From the NCBI RefSeq assembly GCF_001635685.1, contig NZ_LWFF01000086.1:1-35787 (forward strand): a DNA stretch of 35,787 nucleotides. Direction: 5' to 3'. A program made the translations under genes and the position numbers. Source of the DNA: Erythrobacter sp. HI0063 (lineage in GTDB: Bacteria > Pseudomonadota > Alphaproteobacteria > Sphingomonadales > Sphingomonadaceae). A model generated the notes under the pieces. It ran no database searches and was not told where the DNA came from. It saw nothing but the letters and a program-made list of their open reading frames with translations. How positions within the stretch are numbered: the stretch's first letter is position 1; the number at the start of each line of letters is the position of its first letter. This document shows positions 1-8,245 of the stretch, in pieces.

Positions 1-2
1 CA

Positions 3-476
3 TCATTGTGCCGTCGGCATAAAAAGGGGACTCAGCAAACCGAGGCGCTTGGCCGATCGCGCGGCGGCTTCACCACCAAGCTCCACGCAAGGTGCGATGC
101 CAGAGGCTTGCCCCTCGGCTTCGTGCTGACACCGGGGCAAGCGCACGATGTGCAGGGCTTCGCACCGCTGTTCCGCATGATAACTGACCGGATCGAGGCC
201 TTCCTGGCTGATCGGGGATACGATGCCGATGCGATCCGCGAAGAGATTGAGGCGGCGGGCGTCGAGGCGGTGATCCCGGCCAAGGCGGGCCGGCGTAATC
301 CCGCCGCGCATGATCGCGCGAAATACAAGTGGCGCAACCTGATCGAGCGACTGTTCAATAAACTCAAGAACTGGCGACGCGTTGCGACCCGCTACGACAA
401 AACCAAGGAATCCTATCTCGGCTTCGTCGCGCTCGCCTCAGTCAAACTCTGGATACCCTTTGTCCACGAAACCTAG
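3..476 (+). mobile_element. IS5-family transposase, C-terminal part (cut by window edge)
   Basis: The reading frame is open at the left edge, so only the C-terminal ~155 residues of a DDE transposase are visible. Seen: the stretch GRSRGGFTTKLHA, then LTPGQAHD, then LADRGYDADAIRE, which holds the second catalytic Asp, then RNLIERLFNKLKNWRR, which holds the catalytic Glu. The protein ends FVHET and stops at TAG 474-476. This order is typical of the IS5 family, IS427-like group, whose transposase is often made from two overlapping frames; whether the upstream frame is intact cannot be seen. The right end of the element probably lies at or just after the stop codon, because the next frame begins a different protein at once. 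The terminal inverted repeat could not be verified without the left end. Confidence 0.85.
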
Positions 477-477
477 A

Positions 478-1152
478 TTGGCTCAACTTTGTTTGGCTTT
501 TCTGCTCGCGCATGAAAACGCCAATGAAGGTCTAGACAAACTAGCCTATCTTTCTTGCCTTCGCACTATTCGAGATGGTGCGAAATTGATCGCACAAGCT
601 GCTGAAGAACTTGTTGGGCAGATACAGCGGCACAAGGTTGAAACCGACGAAGTCGAACCAATTCGGTCTGAAACACTTCATAGGCTTGCGGAGGCCCTAC
701 ACGGACGGTTTCGCGCTGAGATGGCAAAAAACCAGTTCGATGACCTCATTTCTCCAAAATTAATCGGTAATCCTTTGTCAGACCTTCGGATGACCCCCGG
801 TCTTCCCGGCATCGCAGCCCTCCACAATGAAGTGGAAGCGATCCGCGAGGAATATGTTCGCGCTCAAAATCAGCCTAAGCAGAAAGGAGTTGGGCCCGTT
901 GGTATGCGCCCCGGCAACAAGCCGAACAGGGAGCAAAAAACCTTTATTCGCGATCTCGCGGCGCTCTACGAAGAGGTCTTGGCGTCGCAGCCGACCGCTC
1001 ATGACACGGCATCGGGACCGAGTTCGCCTTTCTTGCGCTTCATACACCGGGTTTTCAGGGAGTTCCGCGAGCAAAGTGAATTGCCGGTTGATCCGCACGG
1101 CTATTATCCGCCGTCGGTCGGGACTGTGCGCAACGTGTTGCGATCACGGTGA
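478..1152 (+). pseudogene. Unknown protein, 5'-truncated next to the IS end
   Basis: I do not recognise this family. The frame is open from 382, but 382-476 overlaps the transposase in another frame, so native sequence probably starts at about 478, where a TTG codon occurs in frame. No ATG or convincing ribosome binding site lies nearby. The ~224 residues are hydrophilic and mostly helical in look, with an early stretch LAFLLAHENANEGLDKLAY and a conserved-looking end FREFREQSELPVDPHGYYPP. There is no signal peptide or membrane segment. Some short phage or island proteins that sit just before an AlpA-like gene look similar, but this is only an impression. Best reading: an island gene that lost its start to the IS insertion and is now a remnant. 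Confidence 0.5.
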
Positions 1153-1238
1153 CATTAAATCCGCCAGAATCATTTTTGTCTGATTTCAGATAGGCCAGTG
1201 TGATTCAATGAGGATGTCCTAAACAATAGAGGACTTTC

Positions 1239-1433
1239 ATGAGATACACTGGACCTAAATTCGTGTGCTGCAAGCAAATCGCAGATATGTGCAATGTCAG
1301 CGTGGTCAGCGCGCGGCGCTACAGCAAGCTTCCTGACTTCCCGCAACCTTTCGAGATCGGCGGTTCAGTCAAGTGGTTGGGCGAGGAGGTTTGGGCTTGG
1401 ATTATGAGCCGTCGCCGCGTTCGCAAGGCTTGA
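1239..1433 (+). CDS. AlpA/excisionase-like helix-turn-helix protein
   Basis: A 64-residue protein with a good ribosome binding site (AGAGGA, 6 bases before the ATG). Residues ~10-30 (CKQIADMCNVSVVSARRYSK) form a MerR/AlpA-type winged helix-turn-helix. They are followed by DFPQPFEIGGSVKWLGEEVW, the beta-hairpin and EVxAWI helix typical of AlpA-like regulators and excisionases. In P4-type islands such proteins activate or direct integrase-mediated excision. Here the gene converges on the integrase with only 3 bp between the stop codons, so it is a likely recombination directionality factor or island regulator. The function is inferred from family and context. Confidence 0.75.
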   Translation: MRYTGPKFVCCKQIADMCNVSVVSARRYSKLPDFPQPFEIGGSVKWLGEEVWAWIMSRRRVRKA

Positions 1434-1436
1434 TGG

Positions 1437-2732
1437 TCAGGCCTTGCGCCGCCGCCGCCCTTCACCGATTTGTCCGACGGCTAACGCGTCGGATAGCAGA
1501 ATATCAGCCCAAATCGCCGCAAGCTTGCGGCGCCGGTCAATGAAGCTGGCCCGCATGTAGCGAAGCTCACTGCCCGACAATCCGGTCGGCGTGTGGGCGA
1601 GCATCAGATCAATAATCAGCGGGTCTCGTGGCCCACCATGCTCAACGATCCACTCGTTCATGATCGTGCTGAACGTGGAACGCCAGCCATGAGGGACATG
1701 GCGCTTTCGTAGACCTTCTCTCAGAAGCAAGTAGCTCAGAGCGTTTTCCGACATCGGCTTGTGAATGGAATGCGCACCAGGGAATACGTAATTGCTACCA
1801 GCGCTGAACTTCCACGCTTCGCGCAGCACGTCCGATGCCGCCAGCCCAAGCGGCACTGGATGATTGAAACTTTCGTCTTCGCGCTGTTCCAGTTCCTGTT
1901 TCATTTTGACCGCCGGTGCAATCCAGATTGCTTCGGTATCGCACCCCCCGGCTTCAGGATTGAACTCGCGGATGTCTTCCCATTCGAGCCACCGAATCAT
2001 TCCCGGCCTCTGTGCAGTCAACGCCAGGAAGCGCGCAGCGAGCTTGACGACCGGACTGGCTTCGGCAGTATCGGTGAGTGACAATACGTCTTGAGCCTCT
2101 TTAATCGTTATCACTGCCGGCCAGCGTCGCTTCGACGGTTTAGCCTTGAGCACTTTCACGAGCGATGCGGCAGGATCGGATGTGGCATGGCCGTTCGCGA
2201 TCGCATAAGCGTATATCGCTGAAATACGCTGGCGCAGCCGATGAGCGGTTTCAATAGCGCCTCGGTCCTCGACCTTCTGCAAGGTCGCGAGCACATGGGT
2301 CGCATCAATTGCCGTAATTGGAAGCGAACCAATGTCTTCGAAGACATCGCGCTCCAAGCTTACAATGACGTCCTTCGCATGGACCGGCTTCCAACGCAGC
2401 TCCTGTTTTGAAAACCATTCGCGCGCAATGACCTCGAAGGTATGAGCCGCAGCAAGGCGGCCAGCAAGCGATGCGCGCTTGGCCTCGACAATCGGATCCT
2501 TTCCTCCCCTGAGCAAACGCTTGTCTTCGTCGCGAAGTTCACGTGCTTCCCTGAGTCCGACATCTGGATAGCTCCCAAGCGTGCGAAGCTTCTCCTTGCC
2601 GCCATATCTGTATTTATGCCTCCAAGACCGGTGTCCGGTCGGCGATACATGAAGGTAGAGCCCCCTAGAATCCGTCAGTTTGTAAGGTTTGGCTCCACCT
2701 TTTGCGCCCTTGCACTGAGCATCCGTCAACAT
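1437..2732 (-). CDS. P4-type tyrosine integrase
   Basis: A 431-residue site-specific recombinase. The N-terminal ~85 residues are the DUF4102 arm-binding domain (LTDAQCKGAKGGAKPYKLTD and GLYLHVSPTGHRSWR). A SAM-like core-binding domain follows, then the catalytic domain. Visible catalytic residues are Arg in LTAQRPGMIRW, His and Arg in HGWRSTF, the late His in LMLAHTPTG, and the probable nucleophile Tyr in ELRYMRASF, about 12 residues after that His. The length is normal for island integrases of the P4/CP4-57 type, which integrate at the 3' ends of tRNA genes. It reads away from tRNA-Ser(CGA), which lies 351 bp upstream, the classic layout. The ATG at 2732 has only a weak AG-rich site before it. 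Confidence 0.93.
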   Translation of the reverse strand: MLTDAQCKGAKGGAKPYKLTDSRGLYLHVSPTGHRSWRHKYRYGGKEKLRTLGSYPDVGLREARELRDEDKRLLRGGKDPIVEAKRASLAGRLAAAHTFEVIAREWFSKQELRWKPVHAKDVIVSLERDVFEDIGSLPITAIDATHVLATLQKVEDRGAIETAHRLRQRISAIYAYAIANGHATSDPAASLVKVLKAKPSKRRWPAVITIKEAQDVLSLTDTAEASPVVKLAARFLALTAQRPGMIRWLEWEDIREFNPEAGGCDTEAIWIAPAVKMKQELEQREDESFNHPVPLGLAASDVLREAWKFSAGSNYVFPGAHSIHKPMSENALSYLLLREGLRKRHVPHGWRSTFSTIMNEWIVEHGGPRDPLIIDLMLAHTPTGLSGSELRYMRASFIDRRRKLAAIWADILLSDALAVGQIGEGRRRRKA

Positions 2733-3083
2733 TCTCTGATCTTTCTTCGAAACTTGATTACCACAAGCTTCTGACCAGCTGTCCTACGAACGCTCCGCGT
2801 TCAAGAAGGTGCTATCCTTCTGTAATGGATTGATATTTAATGATCGCGATTGAGCGGGACGCGAAAGTCAAGGTTGCCAATTGTCGCCTACGATACCGTT
2901 TAGAGTGGTCGATCGCCGAAGTTTTGCAATACCCCCTGTTCCGCATATCGATACCCCCTCGCATACCCCCTGCCGTGTGATATTGGCTGATATCGCGTGA
3001 TCAAAAAAGATATCTCCTGGTTGCCGTAAGGCCCGGAGAACTAACAATTTTGATCATACCTGATCGCAGATGATAAGCATTAA
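2733..3083. other. Integrase-tRNA intergenic region, probable island attachment end
   Basis: These 351 bp hold no credible gene. They are AT-richer than the core genome and contain three copies of ATACCCCCT plus TGATAT/GATATC-type short repeats close to the tRNA. By analogy with other P4-type islands this should be the attL/attR arm, with the crossover in the tRNA 3' end. The partner copy of the tRNA end would lie left of the window. Confidence 0.55.
2929..2971. repeat. Three direct repeats ATACCCCCT
   Basis: Exact 9-bp copies lie at 2929-2937, 2951-2959 and 2963-2971, spaced 22 and 12 bp start to start. They lie between the integrase start and the tRNA, where arm-type integrase binding sites are expected. 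The integrase-binding role is inference. Confidence 0.6.
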
Positions 3084-3173
<90 letters not shown>

Positions 3174-3350
3174 GCAGTGCGCGATCATCGGGCAGTGGCC
3201 CGATCGGCATCCCCGGTCGTTTGGGAGCCGCGCCGTTAGCGCAGGGGCGCGGACTTGCCAAGGCAATTATACGCGCTCCGCATACGATAACCGTGGACGA
3301 CCCCTTGCGCGCCCTTGTGCCCACGCGGCCGCACCCCATATCCAACATCT

Positions 3351-3731
3351 ATGGAACGCAGCCTGTTCTTCTCTCCCCAGGCCGGTCGCACGATCGATGC
3401 CCCCGCCCTTCTCAAGACCCGCTTCGCCATCGGCGATGTCGTGCGCCACCGCATGTTCGATTTTCGCGGCGTGATCTTCGATATCGATCCGGTCTTCGCG
3501 AACAGCGAGGAATGGTACGATTCGATTCCCGAAAGCATTCGGCCCGATCGCGATCAGCCCTTCTACCACCTGTTCGCCGAGAACGAGGACGAGAGCTACG
3601 TCGCCTATGTCAGCCAGCAGAATCTGGTGCGCGACGCGGCGAACGGCCCGGTCGACCACCCCGAAGTCGCGCGGCTGTTCGATGGGTTCGCGCAAGGCCG
3701 CTATCGCATGCAGCGTGCGCTGACTCACTAA
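3351..3731 (+). CDS. hspQ: HspQ / YccV-like hemimethylated-DNA-binding protein
   Basis: A 126-residue protein. The core from about residue 20 reads KTRFAIGDVVRHRMFDFRG, then VIFDIDPVFANSEEWYDSI, then QPFYHLFAENEDESYVAYVS. This is the HspQ/YccV beta-barrel pattern of a gVVxDIDPxF motif followed by a PwYHvl motif and a DexxxxYVaeqnL strand. Family members bind hemimethylated DNA and, in enterobacteria, modulate Lon-dependent proteolysis. The start at 3351 (MERSLFFS) is preferred over one 12 codons upstream because homology begins after it; neither has a clear Shine-Dalgarno sequence. It is the first core gene beyond the island and appears monocistronic. Confidence 0.85.
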   Translation: MERSLFFSPQAGRTIDAPALLKTRFAIGDVVRHRMFDFRGVIFDIDPVFANSEEWYDSIPESIRPDRDQPFYHLFAENEDESYVAYVSQQNLVRDAANGPVDHPEVARLFDGFAQGRYRMQRALTH

Positions 3732-3767
3732 ACTTCATTGGGGAATGTGCGCGCGGAAGCGCCAGCG

Positions 3768-4691
3768 TCAGGCCTTGATCTTCCAGCCCGATTTCAGCAG
3801 CTTGTAGCAGATGACGGCCAGCGCCAGATTGAATGCGCCCAGCCCGATTCCCGCCCAGACCACCGGCATCGTGCCCGCGCCGATATCGCTTGCGCCGAGG
3901 AATCCGTACCGGAAGCCCGAGATAACGTAAAAGAACGGGTTGAGACGGCTGATCGTCTGGAACAGCGGGGCCAGATTGTCGATCAGGTAGAACGTGCCCG
4001 AAAGGAGCGCGAGCGGCGCCACCACGAGAGTCGTTATCGCCGCATTGTGATCGAATTTCTCGGCCCAGAGCGAGGTGACGAGGCCGAACAGGCTCAGCAT
4101 CGCGGCACCCATCAGGCCGAACCACACGATGGCGAGTGCTCCGCCCCAGCCCGCCAGATGCAGGTCTGCGCCGGGATACAGCGCGATCGCCAGGGCCAGC
4201 GCCGCACCCACTGCCACAGCGCGCGTCATCGCAGCTAGGACGATCCCCGCCATCAGCTCGCCTTCGGAAAGCGGGGGCATCAGCAGATCGATGATCGTCC
4301 CCTGGATCTTGCCCGACAAAAACGAGAAGCTCGCATTGGCAAAGGCGTTCTGCATCATCGCCATGACAATCAGGCCCGGTGCGATGAAATCGGCGAAGGG
4401 CACGCCCAGCACACTGCGATCGCCGCGCCCCAGGGCCACGTCGAAGATCACCAGAAACAGGACCGTACTGACCGCCGGACCCCAGATCGTCTGCGTCTGG
4501 ACCTTGAGAAACCGGCGAACCTCCTTAATATAGAGGCTCCAAAGGCCGATGCGGTTGATGCCGGTGATGACCGGTTGTCCGCGCGGCGCAAAGCGAGTCC
4601 TTCCCGCATCCCCACCCGGCACGAATGTGGCATCGGTGTCGGCTGCGAACCCGGCGGGGCTCGATTGGGGAGTCTGGGCTTGATCGGCCAT
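3768..4691 (-). CDS. ABC-2 type transporter permease
   Basis: 307 residues from the ATG at 4691; an upstream in-frame start at 4769 adds a tail that looks unconserved. After a hydrophilic N-terminus of ~45 residues comes LWSLYIKEVRRFLKV, an amphipathic interface helix typical of ABC-2 permeases. About six membrane segments follow, among them VSTVLFLVIFDVAL, IVLAAMTRAVAVGAALALAI, LAIVWFGLMGAAMLSLFGLV and ITTLVVAPLALLSGTFYLI. The motif LNPFFYVISGFRYGFLG near the C-terminus is the ABC-2 signature region, as in YadH-like exporters. No ATP-binding partner is adjacent: hspQ lies on one side and gcrA on the other. The substrate is unknown. Confidence 0.88.
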   Translation of the reverse strand: MADQAQTPQSSPAGFAADTDATFVPGGDAGRTRFAPRGQPVITGINRIGLWSLYIKEVRRFLKVQTQTIWGPAVSTVLFLVIFDVALGRGDRSVLGVPFADFIAPGLIVMAMMQNAFANASFSFLSGKIQGTIIDLLMPPLSEGELMAGIVLAAMTRAVAVGAALALAIALYPGADLHLAGWGGALAIVWFGLMGAAMLSLFGLVTSLWAEKFDHNAAITTLVVAPLALLSGTFYLIDNLAPLFQTISRLNPFFYVISGFRYGFLGASDIGAGTMPVVWAGIGLGAFNLALAVICYKLLKSGWKIKA

Positions 4692-4800
4692 GATGGCGCG
4701 ACTAGGCCCTGGCACCCGCGCTGGCAAGGCTTGCCCGGCCCGGTCGTCCCGCAAATTCGCAGCGGGCACACTGCGGCCTCAGACAGGATACGATTGACGC

Positions 4801-5544
4801 ATGAGCTGGACCGACGAACGCATCGCGACGCTGAAGAAAATGTGGGAAGGCGGCTCCACCGCCAGCCAGATCGCGGAGGAATTGGGCGGTGTCAGCCGCA
4901 ATGCCGTCATCGGCAAGGCGCATCGCCTGGGTCTGAAGGCGCGCCCGTCTCCGGTGAAGGCCGCCGAAAAGAAAGCTGCGCCCGCCAAGAAGGCGGCACC
5001 CGCCGCCAAGCCCGCAGCGGCGAAGAAACCCGCCGCCAAGAAGGCCGCGCCGACACAAGCGCCTGCGCCCGCAGCGGCTCCGGCGCCGACGCCGACGCCT
5101 GCCCCAACTGCACCTGCGCCCGCCGCTGCGGCTCCGCCGCCCGTCAACAACTCCGCCAACGCAGGCGGCGCCACGTCGCAGCCGATGCCCAACAAGCAGC
5201 CGGATTCGCCCAAGATCGTTTCGGTCGGCCCGGGTGGCTTCCTGCGTCAGGGCCCCGGCGATCAGCAGCCGCCGATCCCGCCCGCGCCGCCGCGCCGCCT
5301 GGTGCCCGCCAAGCCCAGCCCGGACATCGCCGACAAGACCAGCCTGCTGGATCTGAGCGAAAAGGTCTGCCGCTGGCCGATGGGCCATCCGGGCGAGCCG
5401 GATTTCCATTTCTGCGGCGAAGCGGTCAATCCCGGCTTCCCCTATTGCGTCGAACATTGCGGGCGGGCCTATCAGGCACAGCTGCCGCGCGGTGCGCGAC
5501 GTCCTCCGCCCCCGCTGCCGTTCGGCGGTCCGCGCGTGCGCTGA
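4801..5544 (+). CDS. gcrA: GcrA cell cycle regulator
   Basis: 247 residues. The first ~45 (MSWTDERIATLKKMW, ASQIAEELGG, SRNAVIGKAHRLGL) are the GcrA helix-turn-helix, which in Caulobacter binds DNA and works with sigma70 RNA polymerase at CcrM-methylated GANTC promoters. The C-terminal domain carries four Cys and a His (CRWPMGHP, FHFCGEA, YCVEHCGRAYQ) and is the sigma-interacting part. Between them is a ~110-residue Ala/Pro/Lys-rich low-complexity linker that makes the protein clearly longer than the ~170 residues of the Caulobacter protein. It is divergent from the ABC permease with 109 bp between the starts. Confidence 0.95.
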   Translation: MSWTDERIATLKKMWEGGSTASQIAEELGGVSRNAVIGKAHRLGLKARPSPVKAAEKKAAPAKKAAPAAKPAAAKKPAAKKAAPTQAPAPAAAPAPTPTPAPTAPAPAAAAPPPVNNSANAGGATSQPMPNKQPDSPKIVSVGPGGFLRQGPGDQQPPIPPAPPRRLVPAKPSPDIADKTSLLDLSEKVCRWPMGHPGEPDFHFCGEAVNPGFPYCVEHCGRAYQAQLPRGARRPPPPLPFGGPRVR

Positions 5545-5552
5545 TGGTATTA

Positions 5553-5576
5553 CCCGTGCGGATCCGCCCGCACGGG
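5553..5576. terminator. Weak hairpin after gcrA
   Basis: An 8-bp inverted repeat CCCGTGCG/CGCACGGG begins 8 bp after the gcrA stop codon, with an 8-base loop. No T tract follows, so it may be only an RNA-stabilising or Rho-associated stem. Confidence 0.3.
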
Positions 5577-5611
5577 CCGCGCCCGGTCGAATTCGGGCAG
5601 CCGTAACTGCG

Positions 5612-5666
5612 GCGTTAACGCTGTCGCTTAAGCGAACCATAGCCCCGAAGCGGCAATATATTGCCG
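5612..5666. promoter_or_regulatory. Cluster of three perfect palindromes upstream of the GGDEF gene
   Basis: GCGTTAACGC (5612-5621), TCGCTTAAGCGA (5624-5635) and CGGCAATATATTGCCG (5651-5666) are exact palindromes within 55 bp, and the gene start is at 5718. Their position suits operators or an AT-centred promoter; no regulator can be named. Confidence 0.4.
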
Positions 5667-5717
5667 GGGCCGTCGCAGCGTGCGAGAGAGCCCCTTAGGG
5701 GACACGGAAGCGCACGG

Positions 5718-6899
5718 ATGGATTGGGCGAGTTTCACGATCGGGGCATGGACCGCCTGCATGCTCGCCTTCGCGGCGGGCGCGGCGGGCCTTTATTTCGT
5801 GATCGGACGCCAATTCCTGCTCTGGATCAGCGCGCGCCTGCTCGCGATCGGCCTGCTCGCCTTCACCTTTCCGCCAATGGCGGGTTTCATCTTCGCCGAT
5901 CCGCAGGCGCTGCTCGTCGCGCGCCTCGTCGCTACCGATGTGAGCATCGCACTCGCGGGACCAGTCATGGCGACTTATCTCGAACGCTCGCTCGGCCTCA
6001 ATCACTTGCGCCGGCTGTTCTGGGCGGTCTTTCCGATCGGCGTCGGCCTCGCGCTATGCGCGCCTCTGATCGCGCGCGGGTCAGTACCCCTCTGGGTCCA
6101 CAGCGCTGTGGTGCTGGTGATGGTGCTGATGATGACGTTTGGCCTTTGGTCCGCGATCCGCCAGAAAAGCCGTCCCGCCCTGTTCCAGTCGATCGCCTGG
6201 GGCCCCGCCATCGCGGTCGGTCTGGTCGCTATCTATAGCGAGCTTATACTGGGAGGCCCGCTTCCCTTCTATGCCCAGGCCATGCTGGCTGCCTTGATGG
6301 TCGAGTTGATAGTGACACCGATAGGCATCGGCGACGGGTTTCGGATCGTGCAGGACCAACGCGACCGTGCTCTTGTCGGAATGCGCCAGGCGACCGAAGC
6401 CAGCGCGCTGGACCCCCTCACCGGGATTGCCAATCGGCGCGGACTGGAACATCACTTCACTTCCTGCGCGGTGCGGCCCGTCGGCATCGCGGTGCTGGAT
6501 TGCGATCTCTTCAAGCGCATCAACGACAATTTCGGCCACGATACGGGCGACAGGGTGCTCGTCGCCGTCGGCGCGGCGCTCGGTGCGGGAGAAAACATCT
6601 TTCCGGCGCGCATGGGGGGCGAGGAATTCGTCCTGCTTCTCTACGGCGAAGACTGGCGGCGCGATGCCGAAGCCGCCAGGCGAAACGTCCCGGCCGTGGT
6701 GGCGCAGCGCGTTCCGGAACTGCCCTTCCCCGTCACTGCCAGTGCCGGGCTGTCGGCCGTACTGGCCGAAGAAACCCTCGAAACCGTGATCAGGCGCACC
6801 GACAGGGCGCTTTACGCCGCCAAGGATGCCGGGCGGGACCGCTCGATCGCGCTGACCGATTTCCGCCGCCATCTCACCCGTCTCGAAGAAGTCGCCTGA
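5718..6899 (+). CDS. Membrane-anchored diguanylate cyclase (GGDEF)
   Basis: 393 residues. Residues 1-~200 hold six or seven hydrophobic segments, an integral-membrane sensor of unknown ligand. The C-terminal ~170 residues are a GGDEF domain: DPLTGIANRRGLEHHF (guanine-site Asn and start motif), VLDCDLFKRINDNFGHDTGD (metal-binding Asp) and the signature GGEEF at 300-304, an active variant. The expected inhibitory RxxD site, five residues before the signature, is absent; those positions read GENI. The predicted activity is synthesis of cyclic di-GMP from two GTP at the inner membrane. The start at 5718 is preferred over one 19 codons upstream because the membrane part begins directly after it. 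The next gene starts 29 bp after the stop. Confidence 0.92.
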   Translation: MDWASFTIGAWTACMLAFAAGAAGLYFVIGRQFLLWISARLLAIGLLAFTFPPMAGFIFADPQALLVARLVATDVSIALAGPVMATYLERSLGLNHLRRLFWAVFPIGVGLALCAPLIARGSVPLWVHSAVVLVMVLMMTFGLWSAIRQKSRPALFQSIAWGPAIAVGLVAIYSELILGGPLPFYAQAMLAALMVELIVTPIGIGDGFRIVQDQRDRALVGMRQATEASALDPLTGIANRRGLEHHFTSCAVRPVGIAVLDCDLFKRINDNFGHDTGDRVLVAVGAALGAGENIFPARMGGEEFVLLLYGEDWRRDAEAARRNVPAVVAQRVPELPFPVTASAGLSAVLAEETLETVIRRTDRALYAAKDAGRDRSIALTDFRRHLTRLEEVA

Positions 6900-6928
6900 C
6901 CCCGTCCGCAAGTCCTCAAGGAACCGCT

Positions 6929-7450
6929 ATGCCCATCTCGCTCCACGCAGCCTTCGTTCCCAGCGCATTGCAGATCATCGGCAGCACGCGCGGCCTGATC
7001 GATACCGCCGACACATGGTGCGATGAGCAAGGCCGCGCTGCCGAGACGGTGCTGGGCGCACGCATCTACGAAGACATGCTGCCATTCGCCTATCAGGTGA
7101 AAAGCGTCGCCGTGCACACCCAGTCCGCGATCGCGGCGCTGAACGAAGGCCGCTTCAGTCCCGACATGGCGCCCCCGCCTGCCAGCTTCGACGGTCTACG
7201 CGCGCAGCTGGACGAGGCCAGGGCCGCGCTGGAAAAGGTTGGCTTGGAAGAGCTCGAAGAAAAGATCGGCCAGGAAGTCCGCTTCGAATTCGGCAAGCTG
7301 TCGCTTCCCTTCGATGCCGAGGATTTCCTGCTGAGCTTCAGCCAGCCCAATTACGCGTTCCACGCCGCCACGGCGTACGACATTCTGCGCATGCTGGGCA
7401 TCAAGATCGGCAAGACCGATTTCCTCGGCCGGTTGCGCATGCGGCGCTAG
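6929..7450 (+). CDS. DUF1993 family protein
   Basis: 173 residues, with ribosome binding site AAGGA just before the ATG. It begins MPISLHAAFVPSALQIIG and contains MLPFAYQVKSVAVHTQSA and LLSFSQPNYAFHAATAYDIL, the conserved blocks of the DUF1993 family, a DinB-like four-helix fold whose function is not established. There is no signal peptide or membrane segment. The short gap to the diguanylate cyclase gene suggests co-transcription, but a functional link is not evident. It converges with the methyltransferase-like gene, 19 bp away. Confidence 0.85.
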   Translation: MPISLHAAFVPSALQIIGSTRGLIDTADTWCDEQGRAAETVLGARIYEDMLPFAYQVKSVAVHTQSAIAALNEGRFSPDMAPPPASFDGLRAQLDEARAALEKVGLEELEEKIGQEVRFEFGKLSLPFDAEDFLLSFSQPNYAFHAATAYDILRMLGIKIGKTDFLGRLRMRR

Positions 7451-7469
7451 GTCGTTTCGACCCTGTTGC

Positions 7470-8150
7470 TCAACTCTTGCGAGCAAACCAGATCGTGTGG
7501 CGCGGGCCCTTATTGTTGGGCCGTGCGCGGACAGCGCGGACATCCACGGCGAAGCCCGCTTCCTTCAATCGCACGGTAAATTTGTGGTCCGGCGCGGCGG
7601 ACCAGATGGCCAGGATACCGCCCATATTCAGCGCCTCGCGCGCCTTGGCGAGGCCGGTGCGGGTATAGAGCCGGCTGTTCTGGTCGCGCACGATACCATC
7701 GGGCCCGTTATCGACATCGAGCAGGATCGCATCCCACTTGGGTAGCGTGCCGTCATTGGCATCGTCGATCAGCGCCGCGACATCGCACAGAACCACCTCG
7801 CCGCGCGGATCGGACAGGGACTGTCCGGTAAGGTCGGACAGAGGCCCGCGCGCCCATTCGAGGATTTCGGGCACGACTTCCGCCACCGTCACGCTGCCAC
7901 CCTCCGGCAGATGCGCCAGCGCGGCTCGATAGGTGAAGCCCATGCCATAGCCGCCGATCAGCACCCGTGGCTTCGGACGCGCCAGTTCGGCTAGCGTGAG
8001 CTCGGCCAGTTGTTCTTCGGAGAACTGCATCCGCGTCCCCATCAGCTCGTCCCTGCCGAGCATGATGACGAAATCGCGTCCGTGGGAAATCAGGGTCAGC
8101 GTGTCGCCGCCGGGTATCTGCGCAGTGGCAAGGGTTTCGCGAGGAAGCAT
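7470..8150 (-). CDS. Spermidine synthase-like methyltransferase-fold protein
   Basis: 226 residues with a Rossmann-type nucleotide pocket: VLIGGYGMGFTYRAAL (motif I), VTVAEVVPEILEWAR with the acidic residue that binds the ribose, then VVLCDVAALID and WDAILLDVDNGPDG. This order matches SpeE-like proteins, but the N-terminal beta domain of true spermidine synthases is reduced to ~60 residues and the canonical substrate-binding motifs are not clear. It is therefore probably a SpeE-related enzyme of unknown substrate. It is monocistronic, convergent with the DUF1993 gene and divergent from the alcohol dehydrogenase gene. Confidence 0.75.
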   Translation of the reverse strand: MLPRETLATAQIPGGDTLTLISHGRDFVIMLGRDELMGTRMQFSEEQLAELTLAELARPKPRVLIGGYGMGFTYRAALAHLPEGGSVTVAEVVPEILEWARGPLSDLTGQSLSDPRGEVVLCDVAALIDDANDGTLPKWDAILLDVDNGPDGIVRDQNSRLYTRTGLAKAREALNMGGILAIWSAAPDHKFTVRLKEAGFAVDVRAVRARPNNKGPRHTIWFARKS

Positions 8151-8245
8151 GGCGACAGGCTCTAGCGCCGCGCTCGCTGCGATGCACGTCGGAACTGTCC
8201 GGCCTGGGCAGCGGTTGATCGGGTAGATACGAAGGAGACACCCCT

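Noticed and set aside
1179..1190. TCTGA-TT-TCAGA inverted repeat before the AlpA-like gene
   Set aside because: Only 5-bp arms; too short to call an operator without comparison.
4575..5606. 343-residue frame over gcrA in another phase
   Set aside because: Arg/Gln-rich shadow of the low-complexity gcrA linker.
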